A DNA stretch of 64,000 nt from Thermocatellispora tengchongensis (GCF_014202315.1 NZ_JACHGN010000008.1:1-64000); one strand, 5' to 3'. Positions 1 through 8,432 are shown, numbered from the stretch's first letter. Program-made: numbers and translations. The notes: a model not told the origin generated them from the letters alone.

Positions 1-1134
1 GCCCTGTTCGCGGTAGACGTTGTAGCCGGCCAGGCCGCTGCCGCCGGAGTCGGTGGAGGCGGTCCAGGTCAGGGTGGCGCCGGTGGCGGTGATGTCGCTC
101 GCGGTGGGGGTGCCGGGCGTGGTCGGCGGCGTGGTGTCCGTGCCGCCGCCACCGTAGATCGTGGCCTCGCGCGAGGTGGACGCGATGCCGTCGGCCCCGT
201 TGAAGATCCGCTCACCCCACGAGGTGAGCCGGCTCGCGTCGAAGTCGGTGGTCATGTCCAGGTACTCGACGCCGCCGCCGTTGCCGCTCCAGGACCAGCC
301 GATGTAGCCCAGGCCGCGCGCCTGCGCCTGGGCCATGATGGTGTCCTCGTCCGGGTTGCCGTCGGAGTGGTTGAACCCGAACTCGCCGATCACCAGCGGC
401 AGCCCCGCGGTGCGGAAGGCGTCCAGGTAGGAGGTGATCTCGGCGGCGGTGTCGAAGACGCCGTACATGTGCACCGAGAACACGGTGTTGCGGTCGGGGT
501 CGGCGTTGAAGACGGTCTGGGCGTTGTCGCGCATGGTGAACTGCCAGTCCTGGCCCCAGTTCGGCGCGTCCACCATCAGCAGGTGGTCGAACCCGGCGTT
601 GCGCATGCGGGTGATGGCCGCGCTGGTGGCCTGGGTCCAGCCCGGGGTCACCGCGTTGTTGCCGAACGGCTCGTTGCCGATGTTGATCACGACGTAGTCC
701 TCCTGGCCGTCCAGCGCGCTCTTGACGCTGATCCAGTAGTCCACCGCCGCGTCCAGGGTGACCGCGCCGCTCTGCTCGCCGTACCCGGTGGTGTCGTGGT
801 TCTCCAGCACGCAGATCAGCTTGTTCGCCTTGCACAGCGAGACCACGTTCGCCACGTCCGCGGCGTTGTTGGGGGTCCACCGGCCGCCGCTCAGCACCAC
901 GCGCACGGTGTTGGCCCGCAGCGACTTGATCCCGGCGAAGGACGAGGTCCGGGTCGGGTACCACGCGTGCGGGTGGCTGACCCCGCGCATGACGAAGGTG
1001 TTGCCGTTGGCCTCGGTCATGTTCGTGCCGCTCACCCGCAGGCCCACCGCGGCGTGCGCGGGCTGCGCGGCGACCAGCACCGACGCGAGGAGCGACAGGA
1101 TCGCCGCCCCCACGAGTCCGAGTCGGATTCTCAT
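1..1134 (-). CDS. Secreted GH5-family beta-mannanase/endoglucanase (3' end cut by window)
   Basis: Secreted glycoside hydrolase acting on plant beta-mannan or beta-glucan outside the cell. Reading leftward from the ATG at 1134, the protein has a signal peptide (about residues 1-29, ending PAHA-AVG) and a GH5 TIM barrel. The family acid/base Glu is visible in NIGNEPF (about residue 155) and the nucleophile Glu in VIGEFGF (about 251). A linker at about 325-335 leads into a fibronectin type III domain (TPPTTPGTPTASD onward) that runs off the window at codon 378. Actinomycete enzymes of this layout usually end in a CBM2 or similar binding module, which would lie beyond the edge. The barrel sequence resembles the GH5_8 mannanases most, so mannan is the favoured substrate by family resemblance. 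A palindrome lies about 37 bp upstream of the start, separate from the operator of the neighbouring cellulase. Confidence 0.85.
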   Translation of the reverse strand, partial: MRIRLGLVGAAILSLLASVLVAAQPAHAAVGLRVSGTNMTEANGNTFVMRGVSHPHAWYPTRTSSFAGIKSLRANTVRVVLSGGRWTPNNAADVANVVSLCKANKLICVLENHDTTGYGEQSGAVTLDAAVDYWISVKSALDGQEDYVVINIGNEPFGNNAVTPGWTQATSAAITRMRNAGFDHLLMVDAPNWGQDWQFTMRDNAQTVFNADPDRNTVFSVHMYGVFDTAAEITSYLDAFRTAGLPLVIGEFGFNHSDGNPDEDTIMAQAQARGLGYIGWSWSGNGGGVEYLDMTTDFDASRLTSWGERIFNGADGIASTSREATIYGGGGTDTTPPTTPGTPTASDITATGATLTWTASTDSGGSGLAGYNVYREQG

Positions 1135-1170
1135 CACGTGCCTTTCTCTTCTCGGTTCGACCGGTTCGGA

Positions 1171-1182
1171 TTAACCGGTTAA
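1171..1182. promoter_or_regulatory. Perfect palindrome upstream of the GH5 gene, likely repressor operator
   Basis: TTAACCGGTTAA is a perfect 12-bp palindrome centred about 42 bp upstream of the GH5 start codon, in an AT-richer pocket than its surroundings. LacI-family regulators of mannan and cellulose genes in actinomycetes bind short palindromes with a central CG, so a sugar-responsive repressor is a reasonable inference. The sequence differs from the CelR-type box in front of the GH48 gene, suggesting separate control. Confidence 0.5.
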
Positions 1183-1223
1183 GTTTCGCGGCGTGCGGAA
1201 GCCCGTACGCCGGGCCGGATCAA

Positions 1224-1251
1224 GGGCCCGCGCGGTCGCCCGCGCGGGCCC
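1224..1251 (-). terminator. Hairpin downstream of the GH48 gene
   Basis: A perfect 12-bp stem (GGGCCCGCGCGG with its complement) closes a 4-nt loop 36 bp past the GH48 stop codon and before the GH5 promoter. There is no U tract, as is common in high-GC actinomycetes. It probably ends GH48 transcription and insulates the GH5 promoter. Confidence 0.65.
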
Positions 1252-1286
1252 GGGGTCAGATCTCGATCAGCCGTCCGGCAAGCCGG

Positions 1287-4200
1287 TCAGCCGTTCGGGA
1301 AGAACGTGCCGTAGTCGGCCAGGGCCATGGCGAAGTCCGCCTGCGCCCAGAACCGGTGGTAGGTGAAGGTGGGGGCCTCGCCGCCGTCCAGGTACTCCTG
1401 GACCTTCGGCCAGTCGGGGTCGTCCTCGTAGAAGGACCTGATGCTCAGGAACGTCGAGCCGGGCTGGATCACGTCACCGTTCGGCATGGTGCCGCTGTAG
1501 CCCGACGGGATGTACAGGCCCTGCTGGTTGGAGGAGGACCACACGTCGTCGAAGCGGTTGTAGTCGGCCCGGGTCTCCGGCACCGCGACGCCGCGGCTGT
1601 CCTTGAGCAGCAGCAACCGGTCCAGCAGGCCCTTGGCGGTGGTGCGCGCCTGGGTGCCCAGGGTGGTGTTCCCCTCCTTGGCCGCGTAGTAGATCAGCGT
1701 CCGGGCGAGCGCCGCCGCCACGCCCACGTCGGTGGTGTAGTTGCGCACGCTCACGTGCAGGTTCGGGTTCGGGCCCGGCGTGCCGTCGGGGTCGCTGAAG
1801 CTGGCCGACGGAGCGCCGCTCCAGGTCATCTCGTTCGGGATCTGGTAGGAACTGCCCGACCCGAGCGTGGTCTCCGACAGCGCCCAGGCCACCCACTTGT
1901 CCAGCACCGCCTTGGCCTGCGCGTTGCCGGTCACGTAGTACAGCTCGGCCAGGCGCTGCACGCCCCACGCCTGGAAGCCGAACCACTGGTTCGACGGCGG
2001 GTCGTGGTAGACCGGGTCCACGTCGTAGGCCATGCCGAAGAACGTCGGGGTCCCGGCGGGCGGGGCGGCGTAGGCGCCGTCCCAGCTGTTGGTCGCGCCG
2101 CCGGCGATGGCGCCCTCGTCCGACTGCAGCCAGGTGTAGAACTGCACCTGCCGGGTCAGGCTCTGCTGCCAGTCGGCGCCCGCGGTCGGCGACAGCGGGC
2201 GCAGCGCCGACGGGCCGGCCGGCGACAGCGCCCAGGCGGCCAGCGGGTTCTGGTAGCCGCCGTGGTTGTGGCTGGAGCCGATCCGCCACGACCACTGGTT
2301 CTGGATGTCCCCGCCCCAGGCGAAGTACCAGTTCAGCAGGTACGCCGAGCTGCTCTTGCCGGTGCCCGCGGGGCAGCTCGGCGAGGTGCAGCCGGGGTTC
2401 TTGAAGTACTTGTCGTACATCGCGTAACGCAGGAAGTCGCCCATCTTGGCGGCCTTGGCCACCGTGGCGGAGATCTGCGACTGGTTGCCCTGCTCGGTCG
2501 CCCAGGTCAGCGCCCAGTACGCCGCCTGCACCGCGCGGGCGTCCGCGTCGGGCGCGGCGGTGTAGCGCCACTGGCCGGCGGTGCTGCCCTGGACGAACAG
2601 CGGCGGGTAGCCGCCCCCGCCCGACTGGCCGAACCTGCCGGTGTCGCACGACGGGTGCGGCACGGTCTCCCAGACCGACTCCTGCGGGCCGCGCTGGTAG
2701 GTGTTGATGTACGTCACGCGCTGGGTGTTGTCGCCGCACTCCGCGCCGGTGCGCCCGGTGCCGTAGCCGTAGACGTCGTCCACGTCCAGCAGCCAGTGCA
2801 TCGCGTACATGGTCCGGTTGCCGTAGGTGGACTGCAGCTCGTTGGCCAGCGGGTCCTGCCCCGCCGTCACCGTGCTGGACAGCGGCGCGGGGTACTGGCT
2901 CGGCTGGTTGAACTCCGGCGCGTAGTCCGCCGGGTCGTTCGGGTTGTACGTCGTCTGCCCGCCCGGCTGCCCGGCCGCCGACGGGATGATGTACTGCTCC
3001 ATCACGCTCCAGGCGTTGTTGAACGGCGCCCAGTTCTCGGTGATCCGGCCGTACATCGCCTCCAGCCACAGCCAGTAGCTGAACGCCTCGGAGGTGGTCT
3101 CGTGCCCGTGGTCCGGGGCCTCCACCAGCAGCGTCTCCACCGAGTGGTACGGGATGCCCTCGGGGGAGAAGTAGCCGCTCGCCGACGCCTTGATCTTGTT
3201 GTACTGCGTGGTGAACTCGGTCAGGTAGGAGTTCGCCGGCGCCTCGTCGTCGATCTCGGTGGCGGTCACGGTCACCGAGGTGAGCCCGGTGGCGGCCACC
3301 GTGACCGGCCGCGTGCCGTTGGCCTGGTCGGAGTCCTGCGCGGCGGCCAGCGTCACGTTCTGGGCGGTGTTCCAGTTGGACGCGGTGAAGGTCAGGCTCG
3401 CGCCCGAGGAGACGGTGATGTCGTTGTCGCCGGTGCCCGCGGTGGAGGTGACGGTCACGTTCCCGCTCGGCTGCGCGGCCAGGCGTACCGAGTAGATCGC
3501 GGTCGAGCCCTCCGGGACGCTGACCGCCGTCGGCGTCACCACCAGCGCCTGCGCCTGCGTCGAGTCGTTGTCGGCCTCGGTGGCGTTCACCGTCACCGAG
3601 GTCAGCCCGGACGAGGCCACGGTGAAGGCGCGGGCGCCGTTGGCGTTGTCGGCGTCCTCCGCCGCGGCCAGCGTCACGTTCTGGGCGGTGTTCCAGTTGG
3701 ACGGCGTGAAGGTCAGGGTCGCGCCGGCGGAGACGGTCAGGTTGGAGTCCCCGCTGCCCGCGGTCGTGGTGACGGTCACGTTGGCCGAGGGCTGCGCCTG
3801 CAACCGCACCGAGAACGTCGCGGTGCCGCCCTCGGGCACGGCCACGCTGGTGGGGGTGACCACGAGCGCCTGCTGCTGCTGTTGCCCGTTGCAGGTCACA
3901 CCGTTGAGCGCGAAGCTCGTCGGATTGGTGTTCGTGCCGCTGTAGGTGCCGTTGAACCCGACGGTCACGCTCGCGCCCGTGGCCAGGTTCCCGTTGTACG
4001 GCGCGTTCGTCGCGGTCACCGTCGCCGCGGACTGGGTGTGGGATGCGTTCCACATGTTGGTGACCCGCTGGTTGCCGGCGAACGTCCAGGTGAGCGTCCA
4101 GCCGGTGAGCGGGTCACCGATGTTGCGGATCGTGATGTTCGCCCCGAAACCGCCACCGCTGTCCCAGGTCTTCTGGTACGTCACCTCGCACGCGACCGCG

Positions 4201-4298
4201 GCCTGCGCGGGCGACGAGGGGGCGGCGGCCAGGCCGGCCGCCACGAGGAACGCGGCCACGGCGGAGGCGGCCTTTCTGCGCCAGGATCGATGTCGCAT
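1287..4298 (-). CDS. Secreted GH48 cellulase with CBM2 and two Calx-beta-like modules
   Basis: Processive cellulase releasing cellobiose from crystalline cellulose. The 1003-residue product has a signal peptide (about 1-34) and a CBM2 cellulose-binding module (about 36-136, with the expected tryptophans and bracketing cysteines). A short Gln run follows, then two near-identical modules of about 100 residues (about 144-246 and 250-352). Each module starts ALVVTPT and contains SNWNTAQNVTLAAA, like Calx-beta or Ig-like repeats. The GH48 catalytic domain runs from about 356 to the end, with APDHGHETTSEAF holding the family's proposed general-acid Glu (about residue 400). Thermobifida-type Cel48A enzymes place a fibronectin III domain where the two repeats sit here. 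The ATG at 4298 has a GGGAGC ribosome binding site 8 nt upstream. Confidence 0.93.
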   Translation of the reverse strand: MRHRSWRRKAASAVAAFLVAAGLAAAPSSPAQAAVACEVTYQKTWDSGGGFGANITIRNIGDPLTGWTLTWTFAGNQRVTNMWNASHTQSAATVTATNAPYNGNLATGASVTVGFNGTYSGTNTNPTSFALNGVTCNGQQQQQALVVTPTSVAVPEGGTATFSVRLQAQPSANVTVTTTAGSGDSNLTVSAGATLTFTPSNWNTAQNVTLAAAEDADNANGARAFTVASSGLTSVTVNATEADNDSTQAQALVVTPTAVSVPEGSTAIYSVRLAAQPSGNVTVTSTAGTGDNDITVSSGASLTFTASNWNTAQNVTLAAAQDSDQANGTRPVTVAATGLTSVTVTATEIDDEAPANSYLTEFTTQYNKIKASASGYFSPEGIPYHSVETLLVEAPDHGHETTSEAFSYWLWLEAMYGRITENWAPFNNAWSVMEQYIIPSAAGQPGGQTTYNPNDPADYAPEFNQPSQYPAPLSSTVTAGQDPLANELQSTYGNRTMYAMHWLLDVDDVYGYGTGRTGAECGDNTQRVTYINTYQRGPQESVWETVPHPSCDTGRFGQSGGGGYPPLFVQGSTAGQWRYTAAPDADARAVQAAYWALTWATEQGNQSQISATVAKAAKMGDFLRYAMYDKYFKNPGCTSPSCPAGTGKSSSAYLLNWYFAWGGDIQNQWSWRIGSSHNHGGYQNPLAAWALSPAGPSALRPLSPTAGADWQQSLTRQVQFYTWLQSDEGAIAGGATNSWDGAYAAPPAGTPTFFGMAYDVDPVYHDPPSNQWFGFQAWGVQRLAELYYVTGNAQAKAVLDKWVAWALSETTLGSGSSYQIPNEMTWSGAPSASFSDPDGTPGPNPNLHVSVRNYTTDVGVAAALARTLIYYAAKEGNTTLGTQARTTAKGLLDRLLLLKDSRGVAVPETRADYNRFDDVWSSSNQQGLYIPSGYSGTMPNGDVIQPGSTFLSIRSFYEDDPDWPKVQEYLDGGEAPTFTYHRFWAQADFAMALADYGTFFPNG

Positions 4299-4389
4299 GT
4301 CGATCAGCTCCCACCCGGGTCAGTTGGGGAGAGGGCCGCCTCGGTCCCGGCGGCCGGGGCGCCGTTTGGGCGCCGGGGTGCCCCCTTGG

Positions 4390-4403
4390 TGGGAGCGCTC
4401 GCA
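4390..4403 (-). promoter_or_regulatory. CelR/CebR-type cellobiose operator in front of GH48; 4299-4734 otherwise gene-free
   Basis: TGGGAGCGCTCGCA matches the known 14-bp CelR/CebR operator TGGGAGCGCTCCCA at 13 of 14 positions. It lies about 92 bp upstream of the GH48 start. In Thermobifida and Streptomyces a LacI-type repressor binds this site and is released by cellobiose, so induction of the cellulase by cellobiose is expected. The rest of 4299-4734 shows no gene that I can support. Confidence 0.85.
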
Positions 4404-4734
4404 TAGTCCGCGTATTTCGCGCCCATGTACAGAACACCCCGGCCGCCCACCACCCCGGACGCCCCGCCGCAGGGTCGGCTACTTCGCACGATGCCCGCGA
4501 CACGAAAACCGCCCGGCCACCTGCCCACCTGAAACTTTCAGCCGGAGCCCCACCCCGCCCGCCCCCTCCCGGCCCCGCCCCTCCCCACCGAGCCGGCCGC
4601 GATCCACCCGGGAGCGCCACGGCCGCCGGGCGGCGTCCCCGGCGTGTCGTCCCGGTGGCGGCCGGGCCGATGGGGGTGCCGGGTGGCCCGCCGGGGATCT
4701 ACGATTGGGCGCGGATCCGGTGGGAGGAGGCTGG

Positions 4735-5703
4735 ATGGCCGTCCTCATCCGTGCCCGGGACGTGCCTGCGGCCGAGCGGGCCGAGGCATGGCTGAGCATC
4801 GTGTGCGACACGCTGGGGCCGCTGGACGTGCGGATCGATCCCGGCGCGCCGTTGCACGGGCAGATCGAGGCGGCCCAGTTGGGCCCGCTGGGCGTCGGCC
4901 GCATCCTGACCTCGACCCCGCACTCGGTGCACCGCACGCCCGGCCTGATCCGCCGGGACGCCCCCGAACTGTACCGGGTGGTCCTGGCCGTCTCCGGAAC
5001 CGCCCACCTCAGCCAGGACGGCCGGTCGGCGCGGCTGAGCAGCGGCGACATGACGGTCTACGACTTCTCCCGGCCCTACGACCTGGTCTACGACTCGGCG
5101 GTGGAACTGGCGGTGTTCAGCTTCCCCCGCGGGCTGCTGACCGTCCCGTCGGACGCGGTCTCCCGGCTGACCGCCGTCCCGATCCGCGGCGACTCCGGCA
5201 CCGCGGCGCTGGCCGCCCCGCTGCTGCGCCGGGTGGCCGAGGACGTCGAGACCTACCAGCCCGCCAGCACCGTCCGGCTGTCCGGCGTGGTGATGGACCT
5301 GCTCACCACGACGCTCGCCGAACAGGCCTCCCAGACCGCGGCGCTGACCCCCGAGACCCACGCCAACGTGCTGCTGCGCCGCGTCCACGCCTTCATCGAG
5401 CAGCATCTGGGCGACACCGGCCTGAGCCCGGCGACGATCGCGTCCGCCCACCACATCTCGCTGCGCTACCTGCACCGCCTGTTCGCCTCGCAGGACACGA
5501 CGGTGGCCGCGTGGATCCGCAGGCGGCGGCTTGAGCGGTGCCGCCGTGACCTGGCCGACCCGGTCCTGTTCGACCAGCCGGTCAGCGCCATCGCCGCACG
5601 CTGGGCACTGCCCGACCCGGCGCACTTCAGCCGGCTGTTCCGGCAGGCGTACGGCATGCCCCCGGCCGAATACCGCAGGGCCAGCCTGCTCCCGGCGTCC
5701 TGA
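4735..5703 (+). CDS. AraC-family transcriptional regulator
   Basis: A 322-residue activator with the usual two-part AraC layout. The N-terminal effector-binding half (about 40-190) is the AraC-binding-like cupin type, with a stretch LSSGDMTVYDFSRPYDLVYD. The C-terminal double helix-turn-helix spans about 214-316 and ends in the typical PDPAHFSRLFRQAYGMPPAEYR signature. The ATG at 4735 follows GGGAGGAGG with a 4-nt spacer, so I prefer it over in-frame upstream starts. It is transcribed in the same direction as the VOC protein and hydrolase downstream but is separated from them by 173 bp. A target cannot be named from sequence. The catalytic-type GH48 gene diverges from it across the CelR box, so a role in polysaccharide use is possible but unproven. 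Confidence 0.88.
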   Translation: MAVLIRARDVPAAERAEAWLSIVCDTLGPLDVRIDPGAPLHGQIEAAQLGPLGVGRILTSTPHSVHRTPGLIRRDAPELYRVVLAVSGTAHLSQDGRSARLSSGDMTVYDFSRPYDLVYDSAVELAVFSFPRGLLTVPSDAVSRLTAVPIRGDSGTAALAAPLLRRVAEDVETYQPASTVRLSGVVMDLLTTTLAEQASQTAALTPETHANVLLRRVHAFIEQHLGDTGLSPATIASAHHISLRYLHRLFASQDTTVAAWIRRRRLERCRRDLADPVLFDQPVSAIAARWALPDPAHFSRLFRQAYGMPPAEYRRASLLPAS

Positions 5704-5714
5704 GGCGCGCCACC

Positions 5715-5785
5715 GGGCACGGATCGTCAACGCCCTGAGGGCGACACGGACCGTCGCGCCCCGAGGCGGGCACGGATCGTCAACG
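5715..5785. repeat. 18-bp direct repeat just after the AraC stop codon
   Basis: GGGCACGGATCGTCAACG occurs at 5715-5732 and again at 5768-5785, with flanking GAGGC at similar distances. This is a direct duplication with a period of 53 bp located immediately 3' of the AraC gene. It belongs to the set of gene-end duplications seen throughout the window. Confidence 0.8.
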
Positions 5786-5876
5786 GCAGGGCACAAACGT
5801 CCAAGCCGGGGCACCCGGCCGACCGGCAGACTCGATGTCACAAGGCCGATGACGGCCCCGAGAAAAAGGAGCAGAC

Positions 5877-6260
5877 ATGTCCACCACGTTGTTCGTGAAC
5901 CTGCCGGTCAAGGACCTCAAGCGCTCCCAGGAGTTCTTCGCCGCCCTCGGCTTCGAGTTCTTCGGCATGACCGACGACATGGCGTCCGTGGTGATCAGCG
6001 AGCGGACCCAGGTCATGCTGCTGGCCGAGCCGACGTTCGCCGGCTTCGCCCGCAACGACGTCGCCGACCCGGCCAAGACCACCCAGGCGATCCTGGTGCT
6101 CGGCCTGGACAACCCCCAGCAGGTGGACGAACTGGCCGAGAAGGCGCTCGCCGCGGGCGGGACGGCCGTGGGCGAGCCGATGACGGCGGGCGGACGCTAC
6201 CAGCGCGGCTTCACCGACCCCGACGGCCACCACTGGTCGGCGCTGTGCCTCGCCGGCTGA
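5877..6260 (+). CDS. VOC (glyoxalase-like) superfamily protein
   Basis: A 127-residue vicinal-oxygen-chelate protein of the small glyoxalase/bleomycin-resistance type. It starts MSTTLFVNLPVKDLKRS with the family's first beta-alpha unit and ends with the conserved YQRGFTDPDGHHWSALCL strand pair. The His and Glu ligands of true dioxygenases are not all obvious, so it may bind a ligand rather than catalyse. A strong AAAAAGGAG ribosome binding site precedes the ATG. The stop is followed after 1 nt by the start of the alpha/beta hydrolase, so the two are translationally linked. Function cannot be fixed further. Confidence 0.82.
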   Translation: MSTTLFVNLPVKDLKRSQEFFAALGFEFFGMTDDMASVVISERTQVMLLAEPTFAGFARNDVADPAKTTQAILVLGLDNPQQVDELAEKALAAGGTAVGEPMTAGGRYQRGFTDPDGHHWSALCLAG

Positions 6261-6261
6261 G

Positions 6262-7083
6262 ATGACCACCGTCCTCACCGGCACGGCCACCTCGGCCGAC
6301 GGCACGACGATCGCGTTCGACCGCTGCGGGAGCGGGCCGGCCCTGGTCCTGGTGCACGGCGCCTTCACCGACCGGACCCACCCCACCCTCGCGCACGTGG
6401 CCGCCGCCCTGTCCCCGTGGTTCACGGTGGTCAACTACGACCGCCGTGGCCGCGGGGGGAGCGGGGACACCCGCCCCTACTCCGTCCAGCGGGAGATCGA
6501 GGACCTGTCCGCCGTCATCGCCGCGGCGGGCGGGTCGGCTATGGTGTTCGGCGGCTCCTCCGGCGCGGCCCTGGCCCTCGCGGCGGCGGCCCGGACCCGG
6601 GCCATCACCCGGCTGGCCCTGTGGGAGCCGCCCTACCACGTGGACCCGACCGCGCCGCCCCTGCCCGCCGACCTGGCCGCCCGCCTGGCGGCCCTGGCCG
6701 AGACGGGACGGCGCGCCGAGGCGCTCGAACTGTTCCTGACCCGGGCGGCCGAGGTGCCCGCGGCCGTCGTGGCCGCGATGCGCGCCGACCCGTCCTGGCC
6801 CGCGATGGAGGGCCTCGCCCACACCCTCGCCTACGAGGCCGAGGTCATGGGGCCCGGCAACCCCCTGCCCGCCCGGACCGCCGCCTCGCTCGGCGTACCC
6901 GTCCTCGTCCTCAACGGCGGTGCCAGCCCGGCGTGGATGCGCAACGCCGGCACCGCGCTCGCGCGGACCATCCCCGGCGCCGCCCACCGCGTCCTGGACG
7001 GAGAAGCCCACAACGTCTCCCCGAACGCCCTCGCCCCCGAACTGCTCGAATTCTTCGCCCAAGGCCGGCCCGAGCCACTGTGA
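6262..7083 (+). CDS. Alpha/beta-fold hydrolase
   Basis: A 273-residue cytoplasmic alpha/beta hydrolase. An oxyanion-hole HG motif sits in VLVHGAFTDRTH (about residues 29-40). The nucleophile elbow is FGGSSGAA, placing the Ser at about 99, and a C-terminal catalytic His lies in GEAHNVSP. Substrate is unknown; relatives include esterases and epoxide-hydrolase-like proteins. The ATG begins one base after the stop of the VOC gene, indicating co-translation. The last codons GAG CCA CTG TGA are the first copy of a six-copy 14-bp tandem repeat that continues into the intergenic DNA. Confidence 0.88.
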   Translation: MTTVLTGTATSADGTTIAFDRCGSGPALVLVHGAFTDRTHPTLAHVAAALSPWFTVVNYDRRGRGGSGDTRPYSVQREIEDLSAVIAAAGGSAMVFGGSSGAALALAAAARTRAITRLALWEPPYHVDPTAPPLPADLAARLAALAETGRRAEALELFLTRAAEVPAAVVAAMRADPSWPAMEGLAHTLAYEAEVMGPGNPLPARTAASLGVPVLVLNGGASPAWMRNAGTALARTIPGAAHRVLDGEAHNVSPNALAPELLEFFAQGRPEPL

Positions 7084-7155
7084 ACGAGCCACTGTGAACG
7101 AGCCACTGTGAACGAGCCGCTGTGAACGAGCCGCTGTGAACGAGCCGCTGTGAAG
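7072..7155 (+). repeat. Six-copy 14-bp tandem repeat spanning the hydrolase stop codon
   Basis: The unit GAGCCRCTGTGAAC is repeated six times head to tail. Units 1-3 carry A and units 4-6 carry G at the variable position, and the last unit differs at its end. The first unit contains the final codons and stop of the hydrolase, so the repeat arose by duplication of the gene's own 3' end. Confidence 0.93.
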
Positions 7156-7244
7156 ATATCCACCGGGCCGCCCGCAACCTTTTACCCATCGCCGACCGAA
7201 CTCCGCGACAGCGTGATATAGCGTCGTTCGCGTCGGTAAAAAGA

Positions 7245-7292
7245 CCTTCTTTTCCCGTAACCGATCATCGATCCTTTCGGCGGGAAAGAAGG
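7245..7292 (+). promoter_or_regulatory. 5'-leader hairpin covering the methyltransferase ribosome binding site
   Basis: CCTTCTTTTCCCG (7245-7257) is complementary to CGGGAAAGAAGG (7281-7292) apart from one extra T, enclosing a loop of about 23 nt that can form a small inner CCGA/TCGG helix. The right arm contains the AAGAAGGGAG ribosome binding site of the methyltransferase starting at 7305. Folding would hide the site, so translational control is plausible. No known riboswitch class is recognised. Confidence 0.55.
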
Positions 7293-7304
7293 GAGCTTCA
7301 CGAA

Positions 7305-8363
7305 ATGACCACCATGACATCCGACGAGTTCGCGCAGCGGGTGTTCCACTCGGCGCTCGGCGCCATAGAGACGCTGTCCATCCACCTCGGCGACCGGCTC
7401 GGCTGGTACCGGGCCCTGGCCGGGGGCGGTCCGGCCACCCCCGCCGAACTGGTCGCCCGCGCCGGCGGCGCCGAGAGGTACGCCCGCGAGTGGCTGGAGC
7501 AGCAGGCGTCGTACGGGATTCTGGAGCACGAGCCGGGCAGCGGCCGGTTCTCGCTGCCCAAGGGCGCGGCCGAGGTGCTGACCGACGAGGGGAGCCTGAA
7601 CTACCTCGCGCCCCTGGCCCGGATGATCGCCGCCTCCGGCGCCCAGATGCCCGCGCTCGTCGAGGCGTACCGCAGCGGCGGCGGGGTGAGCTGGAGCCGG
7701 TTCGGCGAGGACATGCGCATGTCGCAGGCCGACATGAACCGCCCCTGGTTCGAGCGGGCGCTGCCCGGCGCGTTCGCCTCGGTGCCCGACCTGGACGCAC
7801 TGCTGCGCCGGCCGGGCGCCAAGGTCGCCGACGTCGGCTGCGGCGCGGGCTGGTCCTCGATCGCGCTGGCCAGGGCGTACCCCGGGCTCACCGTGGACGG
7901 CGTGGACCTCGACGCCCCCTCGGTGGCGCTGGCCACGCGCAACGCCGGCACGGCCGGGCTCGCCGAGCGGGTCCGCTTCCACCACCGCGACGCCGCCGCC
8001 CTCACCTCCGGCGAGTACGACGCCGTCTTCGCCTTCGAGTGCCTGCACGACATGCCCCGCCCGGTGGACACCCTGTCCGCCGCCCGGCGCGCGGTCCGCC
8101 ACGACGGCATGGTCGTGGTGATGGACGAGGCCGTCGGCGAGTCCTTCACCGCGCCCGGCGACGAGACCGAGCGGCTCATGTACGGCTTCAGCCTGCTGGT
8201 CTGCCTGCCCGACGGCCTGGCCCACCAGCCCAGCGCCGGCACCGGCACCGTCATGCGCCCCGCCACCCTGCGCCGCTACGCCGAGCAGGCCGGGTACACC
8301 GGCGTGGAGATCCTGCCCATCGAGGACTTCGGCTTCTGGCGCTTCTACCGCCTGCACCACTGA
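7305..8363 (+). CDS. SAM-dependent methyltransferase with N-terminal winged helix
   Basis: A 352-residue class I methyltransferase. The first 100 residues look like the winged-helix/dimerisation region found in many small-molecule methyltransferases (TPAELVARAGGAERYAREW, then SYGILEHEPG). The SAM-binding motif I is VADVGCGAGW (about 174-183), the acidic residue after strand 2 is in VDGVDLDAPS, and motif II/III is YDAVFAFECLHDMPRP. The domain order is close to that of class I enzymes annotated as SAM methyltransferases with transcriptional-regulator-like N-termini in actinomycetes. It is a single gene with a 220-bp leader holding the 14-bp repeats and the hairpin over its ribosome binding site, so it is probably separately regulated. 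Substrate unknown. Confidence 0.87.
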   Translation: MTTMTSDEFAQRVFHSALGAIETLSIHLGDRLGWYRALAGGGPATPAELVARAGGAERYAREWLEQQASYGILEHEPGSGRFSLPKGAAEVLTDEGSLNYLAPLARMIAASGAQMPALVEAYRSGGGVSWSRFGEDMRMSQADMNRPWFERALPGAFASVPDLDALLRRPGAKVADVGCGAGWSSIALARAYPGLTVDGVDLDAPSVALATRNAGTAGLAERVRFHHRDAAALTSGEYDAVFAFECLHDMPRPVDTLSAARRAVRHDGMVVVMDEAVGESFTAPGDETERLMYGFSLLVCLPDGLAHQPSAGTGTVMRPATLRRYAEQAGYTGVEILPIEDFGFWRFYRLHH

Positions 8364-8432
8364 CCCCGCCGCATGCCCGCGCCGCGCCCGGGGGACCATG
8401 GGGGGAAGGAACCGGTACGGGAGGTGACGGTG

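Noticed and set aside
1356-4406. Open frame of about 1000 codons antisense to the GH48 gene
   Set aside because: It is a high-GC shadow of the GH48 coding strand: no domain signature, composition dominated by Arg/Gly/Val, and the sense frame has a signal peptide, CBM2 and GH48 motifs.
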